Of a DNA stretch of 64,000 nucleotides, positions 21,447 to 32,250 are shown one piece after another (within the stretch, counting starts at the first letter, position 1; each line of letters opens with the position of its first letter). The position numbers were made by a program, and so were the translations under genes. Location of the stretch: the NCBI GenBank assembly GCA_030568195.1, contig JAJLTO010000001.1, positions 1,426,001-1,490,000 on the forward strand. The letters are read 5' to 3'. Below the pieces are notes generated by a model. That model had not been told where the DNA came from. It saw nothing but the letters and a program-made list of their open reading frames with translations, and did not search any database. This stretch comes from Dipodascopsis uninucleata var. uninucleata (taxonomy: Eukaryota; Ascomycota; Lipomycetes; Lipomycetales; Lipomycetaceae).

Positions 21447-22462
21447 TTAAGCAATTACGCAGCAAGAATTAGTCCTAAACGATAAATATCGTACGTTAGT
21501 AGATGTCTTAACTGCATCCATAGTCTTCAAAGAAGCTTAAGACGCGAAAGCATAAGCATTGGCCAAGCAGTAAATGATTACGTTCAGCACAGCTCATGAG
21601 ATAATTCATCTCAAACAATCATGTCTATAACACACAAAAAATTCACTTACTTTTTAGCTTCCTTATAAAACATCTTCGATGTACTTGACAAGGCAGATGA
21701 TTTAGCAACAAGGGAGTCAAGCTCCTCACCTCGTTGTAATACAGACTCAATTGCCTTGTGAAGCACAATCTTAGTCTCATCCAGCTCTTGTTGGACACGC
21801 ATTATACTATCAGCCTGAGATGGGTTTTGATATTTGATTATAGAAGTATCGAGTTCTGGAAACTGTATGGCGCCAGCAGTAACAGGACCCTGAGCCCACT
21901 GACCACGTGGGACTAGAGTAAGAAATTGGTCGAGCAATCTGTTCAGAAGACTGTATGCAACACGCATTGGATACTCCTTGTCTGCGACTATGACCCCAGC
22001 AATACCCTCCGATCGAGCGTACGTATGAGCAATGTAATCTGTAAGTAAAAGGTACATTCAGTTAGTTATTCTACCATCATAAGATAGTGGATGATTTATT
22101 GGTATGTCTTTATAATCTACCAGTAACCATAATACGGACTCTCATGCAAGATTCATTATTATCTTAACACTTACTATTCTCTTCCACACTTTGTCGCTGA
22201 CTTGGAGAGGTACGCTCTGCAACTGTGCTACTGAAAAATGTCATGAATTCACCAACACTATAAAAATAGATACATTAGCTAACTATATCGTCTTATCGAT
22301 CACAGGGCCATCTTGATAGACCGCAATCGCCACTTCTATTGCATATCTTGTCTCGCACCTCTTGCGTTCAAAGAAGCTAAAAGAGTTCAGCTCCTTTGCA
22401 CAGCACAGCTCTACAGCTGGCTTGCTAGAATTTCTAATTATACCAATGTAATACAACTTCAT
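21447..22462 (-). CDS. YKT6: R-SNARE Ykt6
   Basis: Longin-domain R-SNARE for ER-Golgi, endosomal, vacuolar and autophagosome fusion; it cycles on and off membranes through lipid anchors. Exons on the minus strand: 22462-22359, 22257-22175, 22038-21651 and 21474-21447; joined 603 nt, exactly 200 residues, the length of yeast Ykt6. Longin domain: [31 protein letters not shown] and [26 protein letters not shown] motif: [20 protein letters not shown] with the central Arg. The 28-nt last exon encodes TNSCCVIA, giving a palmitoyl plus farnesyl CCxx end; its intron has a perfect TACTAAC branch site. Without splicing the third exon stops immediately, because the donor itself reads TAA. The exon 1 donor (GTGCGA) is weaker than the others. 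Confidence 0.93.
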
Positions 22463-22997
22463 GTTGATGTCAGAGATAATCTATTTAGTATTAATAGACC
22501 TTCTAAGTAATTGTGTATAGCACAGTAGTTCAATGAACTTTCGAACGAAGAACTAATCGTATGCCAACAAAACCAATCAGCTGTTCAATCGATTATATTT
22601 AGCCACTCTCTGACCTAGTGCCGTAATATTTACTAGAATCTATAAGAAAATTGTTGGATGCTATGATAAAGGCCGTAGGGAACGAGATGAAATGATAATC
22701 CCATATGAACTAGCAGTGTTTTGACTAAAATGAAGACAAGTGTTGATATCTGTGATGATGATGGTTTAATCGCAAAATATAGTTACATTTGTGGTATATA
22801 AATTGCACTATATTCCACTTAGCTTGCAGTCCAACTCCCCTCGATATGAAGTAAGAAGCAATTTGTGAACCTAGAAAATACCTATCCACGTTCAGTCTAT
22901 GAGATAGAAAATCGCCAGTTTTAAGCTCGATCTCTACGCCTCGAAATTTTGATCAGTTTGTATGGAGTAGTCAGAAGAGTTCGAGATTGTGAGAAGC
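22463..22997. other. Divergent promoter region of YKT6 and TFA2
   Basis: About 0.5 kb between start codons of two divergently transcribed genes. It must hold both promoters. No further gene or clear motif was recognised. Confidence 0.5.
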
Positions 22998-23919
22998 ATG
23001 TCACTTGCAGATGATTTATCGGCATTTAAGAGTAAACTGAAAGCTCAGCCATCGCTTAAGCAAAAGCGAGTTATATCGTCAACATCAGCTGCATCATCGC
23101 AAGACTCAGATGATGACAGAAAACGAAAGAAAGTAAAAACTTCATTAGGTAAGTTATATAGTATGATGAATACAAATGTACATCACAAAAGTATATCATC
23201 TGCACACCGAACAAGTCTCAATAATAATAATCGTGCATCTTACTGACAGCAATGAAAAATTTACAGTATATTCGCAGCCAGCAGACACTGGCTTAGGCAA
23301 TCATCAACTGACACAACTTCACCATGCCGTTGAATTTATCAAGAAGCAAGATCGTCCTGTTTCAGTAGCTGATCTCTCCGCGTATCTCTCACACGTTGCC
23401 TCCCCAGCATTGCTTGCACAGCTTCAACGAATTGATCGTATAAATTATGATCCTATCGCACACACGTACGAATATCGTCCATTGCATAATATCCGATCTG
23501 CAGACTCCTTACTACTCTTTTTGCGACGTCAGCAAACTGCACGTGGGCTTTCTGTAAAGGAACTGAAGGATGGATGGTCAACGTGCATTGAGGCTATAGA
23601 TACACTGGAGAAGTCAGGCGATATCTTAGTGCTACGAACTAAAAAGGAAGGCACACCAAGACTTGTTTGGGCAAACATGGGAGGTCCGATCGGTACTGTT
23701 GAGAGTGAGTTTGTGACAGCCTGGAACAAGATTCAGATTCCTCCTCCGGCTGAGCTTCCGGGAAGGCTTTCAGAAGTCGGCTTGAAGCCGACTTCTGTGG
23801 ATCCTGCTACTATAAAGAAAGCAGCTCCGGTTCAGGAGCGCAAACAGAAGAAGCCACGGAAAGGTAAAGTTACAAATACCCATCTTACTGGAGTTCTTAA
23901 GGATTATTCGCGTCGTTAG
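22998..23919 (+). CDS. TFA2: Transcription factor TFIIE beta subunit
   Basis: Small subunit of TFIIE, which recruits and regulates TFIIH at RNA polymerase II promoters. Exons 22998-23148 and 23267-23919 give 267 residues, close to the fission-yeast protein. A basic Ser-rich N-terminus (KKVKTSL) precedes tandem winged-helix domains: LGNHQLTQLHHAVEFIKKQDRPVSVADLSAYL (first) and RSADSLLLFLRRQQTARGLSVKELKDGW (second). The basic C-terminal helix region ends KGKVTNTHLTGVLKDYS, as in other fungi. The intron acceptor at 23266 was chosen because it keeps frame and lies just after a TACTGAC branch site. ATG 22998 is the first in-frame ATG. Confidence 0.9.
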
Positions 23920-25766
23920 AAATAGAAGTGTATGCTTGTGAAAATTTATATATTTATAAACTTTGGTTGCTTTTTTGGTAGCTATTGTCTCTATTAACGT
24001 CCAAAGATCTTGGTCACGTTTTTCAGCGTACGACATTTGACAAAACTATCCTGTCTGCAACTTCGACTTTATATACAGATGTCTGTACTTGAATTACCAT
24101 TGAAAATTACAGTATATTGTATATACAATTAGTGTCTTTTTTCGCACTGTTTACTGTGAAAAAGATCGTAATTATTAGATAGAGAAAATATTTATTACGG
24201 GAAAAGTCATATGCTCTACCCCCTCTAAATCATCATTCTCAGTTCTCGTTGCTGACCTGAGTGCTTTCTAGCTCTTCTCTTGCTGCATTTACCCTGACCG
24301 CGTAAGTTACTTGGGATGATGTGCATAACACGTAAGAAGACTCTCAAGCAGCCGCACGCGTCAATGTTAAATAGCACTTAAGTGTTCAAATAGTAGTGAA
24401 ACGGCATCAGCCGTCAATTGAGAGCGCTAGAGCCAACTCTTAAAATAGCATATCGAATATATTGTCTTTTTAAGAAATTTCTAAAGGAGGGCATTTTTAT
24501 ACACAATATATAGATAGTGAAGGAGTGCAATATAGATAAGGTAAGCGATAGACCTTAAGACTGACAAGGGACCAAGGGAAGACGAGTGGCGAAAGATGAG
24601 CCAACAATGAGGCCGGCAGTACGAGACACTACGGACATAAATGGTGGACTTCATTGTAAAGCGAGAAACCATGCATAGCCGCTAACGTCTATGACTTAAT
24701 TATAGCTCATATAGCTATTACAAAGCACAGCATCGTAGGTTTGGAACAGGAATATTCTTTGCAGCACTCGATAATGTTAAAAGATACGGAAGAATTCCAA
24801 TTCTTCGGTAGAGAATAAGATCGAAAACATGTTATATGTCAGCTGGATTTTGTCCTCGGCAAAGTGACAACGGCAGCTCCACAGCAAGCAGCATCGTCAT
24901 CATTTCACTTTACCAGGGTTTGTTTCAGAAAAATTGGTACATGTAAAACAGAATGCAAGACATGGATATTGGGACTCTGAAGAAGAGAGTTAATTCGGAC
25001 TTATATGACGTAACATCAGAAGAGTGATGTTGTGGTTTGTGCGAAATGGTCGTCAGGAACAGTTAATAAATTGTCTATGACAGAAGAGCAACTGAATCAT
25101 AGCTTCAGGTGACGAAATAATACCGGCACCGACGCTCATTAAACATTTTATAATATCTTGGTCTGCGACAACACACTTTCAAAATTGGAATATCTTTAGT
25201 ATATATGTTTTGGAAGGCTCATATGTCGTCAATAATTAGTTTTACCAAGACGCTTTTCCATAGTAATGAATGTAAGCACAAAGAGAGGAGAAAGAAAGCA
25301 AGAATTTAAGCATAACATATGGAGAAAAAATGAGAGTGGGAAGAGGATAAATGACAAGAGGAACTTGGTGGCGACGCCTGGCTGATCTAGAATTACTAGT
25401 GTCTACACTAACCGCTAAATATCTCTAATGTAAATTCTAGCAATAGCCACTGCGCAGTTCGCACCGAATGCTGTGGTCACAATTACATAGTAGAACTAGC
25501 GCTACGTCTTACATGCACAGTTCATCGGTCTAGGAGTTGGCTTTCCTATCCATGCCGTGGAATAACGACGGCGTCGACCATCAAAGGTACTGGCGATAGC
25601 GTAAATTTCCAACTATATAATGAACTTCTAAAATAGTGAAACTTTGCCTCGTTTATAGTAATAAAATATTCGGTATACGTTGTATATTATTGATAGCTAG
25701 CCAATTATCTTTGTACCTGATGGCGTGTACGTTTTATAGCTGAACTAGTGATAAATAGTGCTAACC
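23920..25766. other. Intergenic, about 1.8 kb
   Basis: No gene, RNA or repeat recognised. Open frames are short and of random composition. It lies between TFA2 and a possible small gene on the same strand. Confidence 0.45.
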
Positions 25767-25949
25767 ATGCGAACTACACAAAGCTATGCCGTAGAAGATT
25801 GGTCGTTAAATGTACTAAGTGAACTCAGGAACTTGCATACTCCTTTTGATGTACCATTTAAAGGTCCATTAATGACGAAGCGACCATCAATGAGAAAACT
25901 TCGCGCAGACAAAGGTCTAGTAGTAGAAGATAAAACAGCTTGGAAATAA
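25767..25949 (+). CDS. Possible small protein of 60 residues, unknown
   Basis: I do not recognise this. The 60-codon frame starts with ATG and stands alone in about 3.4 kb of sparse DNA. It has protein-like composition: an amphipathic start with acids and Trp (YAVEDWSLNVLSELRNL), a central FDVPFKGPLM turn, then a basic helix (KRPSMRKLRADKGLVVEDK). There is no signal peptide, membrane segment or known motif. It could be a complete micro-protein, a single exon of a larger gene whose other exons I failed to see, or a chance frame. No strong donor follows before the TAA. Confidence 0.35.
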   Translation: MRTTQSYAVEDWSLNVLSELRNLHTPFDVPFKGPLMTKRPSMRKLRADKGLVVEDKTAWK

Positions 25950-26226
25950 AAGCAAAGGGCTACCAGAGAAATTATCGTTATATATACGTTCGCTGTATTC
26001 TGAAACTTCTGATATAAACAGGTCTGCTTTCTGCCTCTTTTATTTTTTCCCCTCAATAATAACATGAGCTGAATTATAAATCAAGCAGTATATAGATGCG
26101 CCACCAGCTAATAGTGGTAAATATTCTTCCTGCTATTTATTCACGGTCTACGCTTTCTTACGTAGAGGCTAATTTAAGTATACAATCAAATACTGTAAGT
26201 ATAGAAGATAAATAAGTTTAATATAG

Positions 26227-26264
<38 letters not shown>

Positions 26265-27364
26265 ATGTGTATGGTTTGAAGATAGTCTGTATATAGACTG
26301 GGTGCTTTATCATCCGTCCAGAAGGCCAATAACCACTCTCATTTTCGTTCTCTTCCTGCTTGTTCTTAAAACAATTCCCTTTTCATTCATCAGCTTAAAA
26401 GAGCGCAGTGGTCTATAACGCTAATAATATATACTCTGAGTGCGATACGGGAAAGACTAAAATAACTCCGAAGGGAAGTAAGGGTGTACTAAAACAGCAA
26501 TAAACAAAATACTACAGTAAAGTTTTGGATCCGATTGTTTACCTGATCTTTTGATCTCAGTCCCTGAAATAGTTCACCCTTCAAGCACCCTTTTTTCTTC
26601 TAGTTTCGCAATCACTACTTTTTATTGTTATCTGGACGTACTTTTATAGCGTTTATCTGTATATTTCTTGGTCTTGTATGTTTATGTTTAACTAAAGGTT
26701 CATAATAGAGTCTATTGCCGATTAGCTGTGTGGTTGCTTGTATATCAATTGAAGGATCTGAAGCAAGAACCGAAGAACATCTAGCTCTCGTCAAAGAAAT
26801 ATTTGTCAAAAACTGACGATAATAGAGGATAAAAAGTCTTGTGCATGCCTTTGAAACGATTCTAGTATATTTGCGACTATTTTCAGATCTAATCGCCCGA
26901 TTTCTGCCTTAAGGAGTGAGTACTATCTCATCAGATACACTGCAATATTTTTTAGCAATTCCAAAAGAAAGGAATCAAAAGAGCAATATAATAGAGGGGC
27001 AGATTGAGTAGAATACGTTTGATCCACTGCAGATCTTTATGAAAGTGATTCTAGATTACAAGTTTTATATTGAGATCAGACCAGTACAAGCAGATGCCAG
27101 TCGTATTTTCTGATTGCTCTCTCGATATATAAGTCAATTATACATACGTACACATAACATCAGTTTATTTCAAATCAATTTCACCTAGTCATATAGATAT
27201 TCACATATTCGTATGGTTTATAGGAATATAATCCTCTAATAGGCATAATAGATATAGTTGCAATTTACTAGTTCTTCTATATTCGGCTCCATTTTTACAA
27301 TTTATTCTGCTGCATTTTTGTTTGTCTTATTTCGTGTAAACTCATTGAAATAGCTAAGACTCTG
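25950..27364. other. Intergenic upstream of the Rab gene, about 1.4 kb
   Basis: Contains an AT microsatellite at 26229-26259 and, on the minus strand at 26615-26809, an open stretch of protein-like composition without an ATG (see findings). No gene is called. The last few hundred bases should hold the Rab promoter. Confidence 0.45.
26229..26259. repeat. (AT)n microsatellite, 31 nt
   Basis: Uninterrupted alternating AT of 31 bases, the second such tract in the window. It is in gene-free DNA about 280 bp after the possible small gene. Confidence 0.95.
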
Positions 27365-28297
27365 ATGATAGCTGATGCAAAGGTCGTTTTACTCGGCGCA
27401 CAAGGTAAGGTTTTGGACGCTATGTGACTTAAATCGTGGTGGTGGTATCTATGCAGATGAACTTATAGACATGATTCAAGAATTTAATATAAGATTATCT
27501 ATACAAATGTAGGAAATTGTATTTGGTTCGAACATTCTAACGTTTATCTAGGCGCCGGAAAAACATCCCTAGTTGTCAGATATGTTCATAACAAATTCCA
27601 AGATAGTATGCTATTTTATGTGGTCATGCTTATGTAGATTAATTTTAACAAATTGTCTCACTATCTAGGTCAACAGACTACAATAGGAGCATCTTTTCTT
27701 GCTAAGAAAATCGTGGTCGATGGCGTAGTTGTTCGGTTACAAATTTGGGATACTGCCGGCCAAGAGCGATTTCGGTCTATGGCTCCAATGTACTATCGAT
27801 CTGCAGCGTGTGGAATTCTATGTTATGACATTACTTCAGAGAAATCATTTAATGCAATGCACTCATGGCTACTTGAGCTCAAAGCGAATTTACATTCTGA
27901 CATAATCATTCATCTTGTTGGCACAAAATTAGATTTAGTACGAGAAGATCCTTCAAGAAGAGAAGTGCCATTTGAGAGATGTGTTGAGTATGCAGAAAAA
28001 TGGCTACGGGATTTAGAAGCGATTGATAATCCTTCGTGGTCCGGACGAGATTCGTGCCATGAAATTTGTGCTAAGGATGACGAAGGTGTGCGGGAGGTAT
28101 TCGAGTCAATCACCCGTACAATAATTCGCCGACGACCAATGTTAAAAAAATCGCGCCGAAATTCTGTACATTACGAATCCGACTCATTTTCGTCTGATGA
28201 CGAAGATGGCATGGATATTTTTAATAATGGTACAGTGAGGAGTATAGGAACAATCAATCTTCAGCAGCCGGTTGAAGCCAATGGTAAGTGTTGTTAG
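27365..28297 (+). CDS. Rab-family small GTPase (Rab5/Rab21/Rab22-related)
   Basis: Membrane-traffic GTPase of 240 residues; exons 27365-27404, 27552-27605 and 27669-28297. Nucleotide-binding motifs: P-loop GAQGAGKTS (residues 11-19, spliced across intron 1), switch I TTIGASF with the coordinating Thr, DTAGQERF in switch II, GTKLD as the guanine-specificity (G4) motif and CAKDD in place of SAK. The G4 Asn is Thr here. RMAPMYYRSA-like and YDITSEKSF stretches are Rab signatures. The hypervariable tail is long, with a basic patch (RRRPMLKKSRRNS), an acidic Ser-rich stretch and a C-terminal Cys-Cys for double geranylgeranylation. The subfamily is uncertain; endosomal Rabs are closest by eye. Intron 1 interrupts the P-loop. 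Confidence 0.88.
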
Positions 28298-29034
28298 GGG
28301 TCTTGGATAAATGATGTTATATCTCAACTGTCATAAGCTGTACTCTATTTGTTATGTTTCTCAAGGAATGGAGATGATATTGATTTGTTAAGTTTGTATT
28401 TTATGTATCAATGGTTTCTGTTAGTGATTTATTTGATATGTCTTGCTTGTGATTTATTTGTTGGTTTGTGATAATGATGCTAAAATAATGCTGATGCTGA
28501 CGATGACGATGACGATGACTATAATGATTGTTGTTCTCTATTCCAACTCCTCTTATAACATATACTATTAGCATTCATACTAGTGTCATGAACATTTTTT
28601 TTACAGCTACATTGTTTGTTTGGTCATTGTGCTTGTTTACTATTGTTTATTCTTGTTTTTTATTACTATCCACATTATACTATTCATACTTTTTCATACT
28701 CTTATTTATATAAACCTACGTTTTGGGAGATATTAGTAAATTCTATTGTTCTGACAGTCACAATGGGCTGGAGTACATTCCTTTGACTTTACTTGAAAAT
28801 ACGCTTTGATCTCTAAATATTCTACTATGCCTATCGTAAGAAAATGTCGTATCTTTAATTGCCAAATAGATTAAACATGGCATAGAACAAAAATAAAACA
28901 AATGAAATAAAATAATTGATGCTATGTTACGTATTCTAGCGCCTAACAAAGGTGGAAAAAAATTACAATACTCAAGGCTCCAAAGGGCAAACTGAAGGAG
29001 GGAACCAACGATAAAGGATATACTAAACCGAAAC
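28298..29034. other. Intergenic between Rab GTPase and HPT1
   Basis: About 0.7 kb between two convergent genes, T-rich on the Rab side, with a short degenerate GATGAC run near 28500-28520. No gene recognised. Confidence 0.5.
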
Positions 29035-29676
29035 CTAGATATTGCTCTGCTCGACAGCAAGCTTCGTCTGGATATCAATATCGGTAGCCTCCCATGGATA
29101 AGCAATCCACACATCAGGAACAGTCTCAGCAGCTAGATAACGTCCCTCAGCCATCATATCTTCTGGCAGCTGTGCGCGCTTTGGTTTATCTTTATTGTGA
29201 AGGACGAAGACAAAAAACTTAGTAACTTCATCCTGACGGCCAAGCTTCTCTGCCATGGTCTTAATATCTTTTTCGAGTTCAGAAATAGCATAGTGGAGTG
29301 TTGTACGAGTGTCGTCGACCTCATCTACAACCAAGATATTCTTCCCGATTAAATTCAGAGCATGGCTCTCCAGGTTGTTGAAATCAAGCCACTGTGTTCG
29401 CACAACTTCAACACCTGCTTCCTCTGCCGCAGCAACTCCGGCAACCTCATCGCTTCCATCGTTAACGTACTCTTCATAGAGTGAAAGACCAATTGCTTGG
29501 ATAGGAATGTTTTTTGATCCAGGAGTTTTCAAGAAAGTTCGTAATATTCTTGCTGGAATAAAGCCACCACCACCAATTGCGACCATCAAGTCTGGCTTGA
29601 ACTGCTTGATTTCCTCTGCGGATCGCTGGCACAGCTTGTGCACATAATTGTATGAGATATAGATTTTCTCAGCCAT
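29035..29676 (-). CDS. HPT1: Hypoxanthine-guanine phosphoribosyltransferase
   Basis: Purine-salvage enzyme that joins hypoxanthine or guanine with PRPP to give IMP or GMP in the cytosol. Single exon of 213 residues, close to yeast Hpt1 (221). The type I PRTase PRPP loop is ILVVDEVDDTRTTL (about residues 115-128). The yeast-type N-terminal block FKPDLMVAIGGGGFIPARILRTFLK and the late VPDVWIAYPWEATD block, which holds the purine-stacking aromatic residue, are both present. The sequence ends soon after, without the extension of some fungal xanthine PRTases. Xanthine PRTase Xpt1 is the alternative, but the sequence resembles Hpt1 more closely. Confidence 0.92.
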   Translation of the reverse strand: MAEKIYISYNYVHKLCQRSAEEIKQFKPDLMVAIGGGGFIPARILRTFLKTPGSKNIPIQAIGLSLYEEYVNDGSDEVAGVAAAEEAGVEVVRTQWLDFNNLESHALNLIGKNILVVDEVDDTRTTLHYAISELEKDIKTMAEKLGRQDEVTKFFVFVLHNKDKPKRAQLPEDMMAEGRYLAAETVPDVWIAYPWEATDIDIQTKLAVEQSNI

Positions 29677-30597
29677 TTTATTTATATTTGTTCTTACTCA
29701 CAGAAAATTCAGTATTCCTGTTTTAGAAGTCTTGTTACGTATTTAACTCTTATCAGAATTTTAATGTCTGACTTAATTTTCGGTCGATCAAAACACAATA
29801 CTGCTCTCACAGTAGTAGCCTTAATTTCTCTGTATATATGTTAGCAAGGGAGACAATGACAATGCATCCAGCGGCATGCAAACTAGGAATTGCAGCACAA
29901 TACCTTCAGTAGCTCTGAAATTTAAACGCCGTGCGCTGATAATAGATAGCTCGGTTAATTAGATTGACGTTGATAACGATTTTGCTATTCCTTTTGGTAA
30001 AAAAAAAAGAAAAAACAAAAAAATTGCCCAGTATGAATCGTATTTAGTCGTTGGGTTGGGAACTATTTCACGTTGAATTTGTTTATATACATATTACCCT
30101 AACATCTTGGGCATAGTAAAGAAGTAATAGAACAGATGTTCAGCAAACTAAGATCGGAAGTACTGTGTTAACCGGAAGGAACTGTGTTATGTCTCTATTT
30201 TCTAGCATCACAGACAGGGAATTAAAGTGACAGAGTATATGATTTTGAAGAGTAGCTTATTGACTGGCTCTCGCAAAAGTACGATTTTGAGTAACGTCCA
30301 ATTGCAAGATTTCTGAGTGACATAACTGTATTGCACTGTATATCAAGGTAGAATCTTGGTTGGCCCATACAAGAGATGGATATAAGCGAACACCAGAGTA
30401 CCTATCTGTGATATATGAAATAGAAGGCTTATAATAGTCGCATATGATCGCTGTGCTGAGAGGATTTTTGGACAGATAATAAGGCTCTGGTTCAAAACGA
30501 AGTATCCAGACTATCCTCAGAAGATCGCAATCTACGGTATAGCAGGATAGCAAGAGAAGGCACAACAGAAAGAATAAGTTCGGTAGCCACCGAAAAC
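29677..30597. other. Divergent promoter region of HPT1 and the F-box gene
   Basis: About 0.9 kb between the two start codons, including an A-rich tract near 30000-30022. No gene or recognised motif. Confidence 0.5.
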
Positions 30598-32250
30598 ATG
30601 GAATCGGAATCTAGTTTTGATCCGATCAATTATCTACCCGTTGAATTACTTGAAAAACTCTTGTTTCCGATCCCATTTCCTGAAATACTAAACTTGAAGC
30701 TCGTTTCTCGTAAATGGAACAAATTTATATCGCACTACTTGGAAACAAATTCTGCTGCATTCAGACAACTTGATTTTAGAGATTATGATGTGTCAAAATT
30801 AACTGCGGAATATCTAGTCAGTTGTATTCGAAAGTCTAAGGGTACAGTCACACAGATAGCCGTCACGAGGCGGAACCCACTATTAAAGCAAACCTCGATT
30901 TTAGATTTCTTACCTGACAACTATGGAAGTCTCAGCAGCATTTTACGGTCTTTTATAATATTGCGGCATAGACCATCACCATATGTTTGGACGAATATTT
31001 ACTCACAAATCATGAATGAAAGTGGACTTTGGCAGCCAGATCCAGATCAGCTTGTCGATGTCGTAGGCAGCTCATTGACGAATCTAACATCATTGTCACT
31101 TGACATTGGATTAAGAGCTGTTCTTTCTGATTCGCGATCATTTCGACAGCCTACAATATCCACTCTTGCTAATCTTCAGTATTTAGAAATAGACTTGCTC
31201 TGTTTCAACAGTCTATTCTATTTTATTATATCAGATCCTGTAAGAATATGGTTTCCAAATCTCCAGACATTCAAGGCCCTGCGCATGTATGATCATGTAG
31301 CAGGAACCATTACCGTTTCGCCCTTTCCGGGGGGGTTGACATTAATTACTAATAATCTCGTTGCGTTTCCTTCTCTAAAAGAACTCGTATTTGACGCTTG
31401 TTTCAATACGAATAGTGAAAATAAGTCGTCTGCTGTATTGGATCAGCAATGCCTTGACATGGTTCTTAATTGGACACCAAATCTTGAGTCTCTGGTATGC
31501 CGCGGATTTGAAATACTCGGAATGGGATCATATAATTATTTATATCGAAGAATTAATCTCTCGAAAACTACGAGGTTGAAGTCAGCGGATTTTACATTAT
31601 CCACTACGGTCGCATTGCCATTCTTGCCGGCCTCTCTCAGAACTTTGATACTTGCTCGAACTTACATATCTAAGATGCCCTATGTTTACGAATCAGATAT
31701 GTTGACCTTCGAGGGATCTGATGACCTGACTGGCATAGAACTTATACCTATCAATCAGCATCGAAAGACAATATCATCTGCAGCGTTAGCCTCAGCTGAT
31801 TCGGTTCCAGGGTCACCAAGTGTACAGATGTTAATAGAGAGCATTGAAAATCCGACTGATGACGATATGCCTTCCATTGATTTTATAGGCTTAGAGCATT
31901 TAGATCTTTCTGGTACCGGAAGCAGATTAACTGGCGACATACTGATTGCTATCATATCAATATATCATGCATTCAATCTCAAAAGCATTGTACTATCGGA
32001 TCAAAATTCGCTTTTTGGGACTGGATACAGAAATCACATTTCCCAACTTGCAAGTATATGCCCTGATTTACAATCTGTTTCTTTGGATGAAAATCCGAAT
32101 GTAACCAAAGACACTCTTTATGAATTGCAAAATCTGCAAAAACTGTCCAATCTTTCCTTAAAAAACACTGGTGTCTCTCGATCTCAAGCTGTTGACTTCT
32201 GTCATTCGCATACTTCATGTTCTATCCAGTTTAGCATAGATTCCGAATAG
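30598..32250 (+). CDS. F-box and leucine-rich-repeat protein
   Basis: Probable substrate receptor of an SCF ubiquitin ligase, 550 residues in one exon. The F-box is at the N-terminus: INYLPVELLEKLLFPIPF, then EILNLKLVSRKWNKFI (about residues 10-45), which would bind Skp1. The rest carries irregular leucine-rich repeats, for example LTSLSLDIGL near 165, LQYLEIDLL near 195, LESLVCRGFEIL near 298, LEHLDLSGTG near 434 and LQSVSLDENPNV then LSNLSLKNTGVS at the end. A Ser-rich insert (about 390-425) may be a flexible loop. The substrate cannot be guessed. No intron is needed, unusual among genes of this length here. Confidence 0.82.
   Translation: MESESSFDPINYLPVELLEKLLFPIPFPEILNLKLVSRKWNKFISHYLETNSAAFRQLDFRDYDVSKLTAEYLVSCIRKSKGTVTQIAVTRRNPLLKQTSILDFLPDNYGSLSSILRSFIILRHRPSPYVWTNIYSQIMNESGLWQPDPDQLVDVVGSSLTNLTSLSLDIGLRAVLSDSRSFRQPTISTLANLQYLEIDLLCFNSLFYFIISDPVRIWFPNLQTFKALRMYDHVAGTITVSPFPGGLTLITNNLVAFPSLKELVFDACFNTNSENKSSAVLDQQCLDMVLNWTPNLESLVCRGFEILGMGSYNYLYRRINLSKTTRLKSADFTLSTTVALPFLPASLRTLILARTYISKMPYVYESDMLTFEGSDDLTGIELIPINQHRKTISSAALASADSVPGSPSVQMLIESIENPTDDDMPSIDFIGLEHLDLSGTGSRLTGDILIAIISIYHAFNLKSIVLSDQNSLFGTGYRNHISQLASICPDLQSVSLDENPNVTKDTLYELQNLQKLSNLSLKNTGVSRSQAVDFCHSHTSCSIQFSIDSE

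Noticed and set aside
27520-27545. GGTTCGAA resembling a tRNA B box
   Set aside because: It lies inside the Rab intron and no A box, acceptor stem or anticodon arm can be folded around it.
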